Shown piece after piece: positions 4,950-5,458 of a stretch of 5,458 nucleotides of DNA. Below the pieces are notes generated by a model, which searched no databases, had not been told where the DNA came from, and was given only the letters and a program-made list of their open reading frames with translations. The first letter of the stretch is position 1. Each line of letters begins with the position of its first letter. Origin of the DNA: Dehalococcoidia bacterium (GTDB lineage: Bacteria; Chloroflexota; Dehalococcoidia; UBA3495); NCBI GenBank assembly GCA_028822675.1, contig JAPKDE010000176.1:1-5458 (forward strand). Reading direction: 5' to 3'. A program made the translations under genes and the position numbers.

Positions 4950-5432
4950 CTACGCTTTGTCTGGCACTTCCAAGAAGCGCCATCCGGGGAGATCGATCTG
5001 CCAGGCGTCTCCCTCCCACAGCATTGGTAGAATCAGCCCGTTCATGGCCCGGCCGTGCTCCACCTCAGTGGTGTCATCTTGCATACCAAACGGTAGAAAC
5101 GCAAAGGCGTGCAGGTCGTCCAGGTAGTTGGTGGGAGAGATGCCCAGGTCTGTGAGGTCTTCAAGGGGCCAGAGACTGAGCACCGTCTTCCGGAAATCTT
5201 CCAGCATGGCCGGTCGCATGGGGTGGTCTTGGTCATACCCGGCGCGGTAGGCGTCTTGCATGTTTATCTGGTTGCGTGTGGCCCAAACCCCCATCCGCAT
5301 GCCGCGTGTTTCCTTGGACAACATGGACCATGCTAGGTCCATGTCACCGTCTCTAACGGCCTCCGCAAAGACGCCGGCTCGGCCGCCGCATTCGTCCGGG
5401 TAGGGGCTTCTTTTTTCACCGGGTATTCGCAT
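4950..5432 (-). CDS. Uncharacterised 160-residue acidic protein (no family recognised; NTF2-like fold only guessed)
   Basis: I do not recognise this protein. It has no signal peptide or membrane segment and is rich in D/E, M and W. Near the start, FAEAVRDGDMDLAWSMLSKE (22-41) resembles the first helix and D-x-x-x-A-W-x-x-L pattern of some NTF2-like proteins. The end, WQIDLPGWRF, resembles the last strand of such folds, where small-molecule or export-factor domains read W-x-I-D. This is a weak analogy. The ATG at 5432 has a poor GGGAA ribosome site, and a GATAAT at 5448-5453 (minus strand) could be a -10 element; its -35 would be outside the window. The frame is continuous with no internal stops, and it ends with TAG 55 nt before the preferred HNH start, so it is probably the first gene of a three-gene unit. 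Confidence 0.7.
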   Translation of the reverse strand: MRIPGEKRSPYPDECGGRAGVFAEAVRDGDMDLAWSMLSKETRGMRMGVWATRNQINMQDAYRAGYDQDHPMRPAMLEDFRKTVLSLWPLEDLTDLGISPTNYLDDLHAFAFLPFGMQDDTTEVEHGRAMNGLILPMLWEGDAWQIDLPGWRFLEVPDKA

Positions 5433-5458
5433 TGATTTCCCGTAGCTATTATCAAAAG

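Noticed and set aside
1..5458. Genetic code change with UGA read as Trp or Gly
   Set aside because: Only two genes have in-frame TGA, both at cysteine positions with adjacent hairpins. The other genes use TGG for Trp and GGN for Gly and contain no TGA.

Overview
The window looks like a bacterial chromosome segment of moderate GC. Evidence is Shine-Dalgarno-type ribosome sites, a bacterial queuosine (preQ1) gene set, and bacterial-style selenocysteine signals placed directly after in-frame UGA codons. The gene style resembles uncultured Chloroflexota (SAR202-like) environmental genomes. That is an impression from protein style, and nothing in the window proves it.

Layout: (1) Positions 1-1451, minus strand, hold queF, queD and queC in transcription order; queC runs off the left edge. 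These encode three steps of 7-deazaguanine (preQ0/preQ1) synthesis; no queE is visible. (2) Positions 1452-1777 are a divergent intergenic region with several short direct repeats and an inverted repeat. (3) Positions 1778-3812, plus strand, hold a RidA/YjgF-family protein, an OsmC/Ohr-family protein, and a cobalamin-binding/BtuF-like periplasmic-binding-fold protein without a signal peptide. (4) Positions 3861-5432, minus strand and convergent with the previous block, hold an unrecognised 160-residue protein, a small HNH protein and a LON-substrate-binding-domain protein.

The main result is that both the OsmC-like and the BtuF-like genes are interrupted by an in-frame TGA exactly where their families carry a conserved cysteine: the R-C-P motif of OsmC and the C-x-x-C motif of the BtuF-like family. 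In each case the reading frame continues with good family sequence, and a 7-bp hairpin with a small G-containing apical loop lies 17-20 nt after the TGA. This matches a bacterial SECIS element. I read both as selenoproteins encoded side by side: Sec120 in the OsmC-like protein and Sec96 (C-x-x-U) in the BtuF-like protein. A standard gene caller would report a truncated OsmC protein and two BtuF fragments. The other genes with a visible end all stop at TAA or TAG, and none has an internal TGA, which argues against general reassignment of TGA.

A second oddity is a 38-bp tandem duplication of the 3' end of the OsmC-like gene. The four differences between its copies are all synonymous third-position transitions, even though the second copy lies after the stop codon and in another frame.
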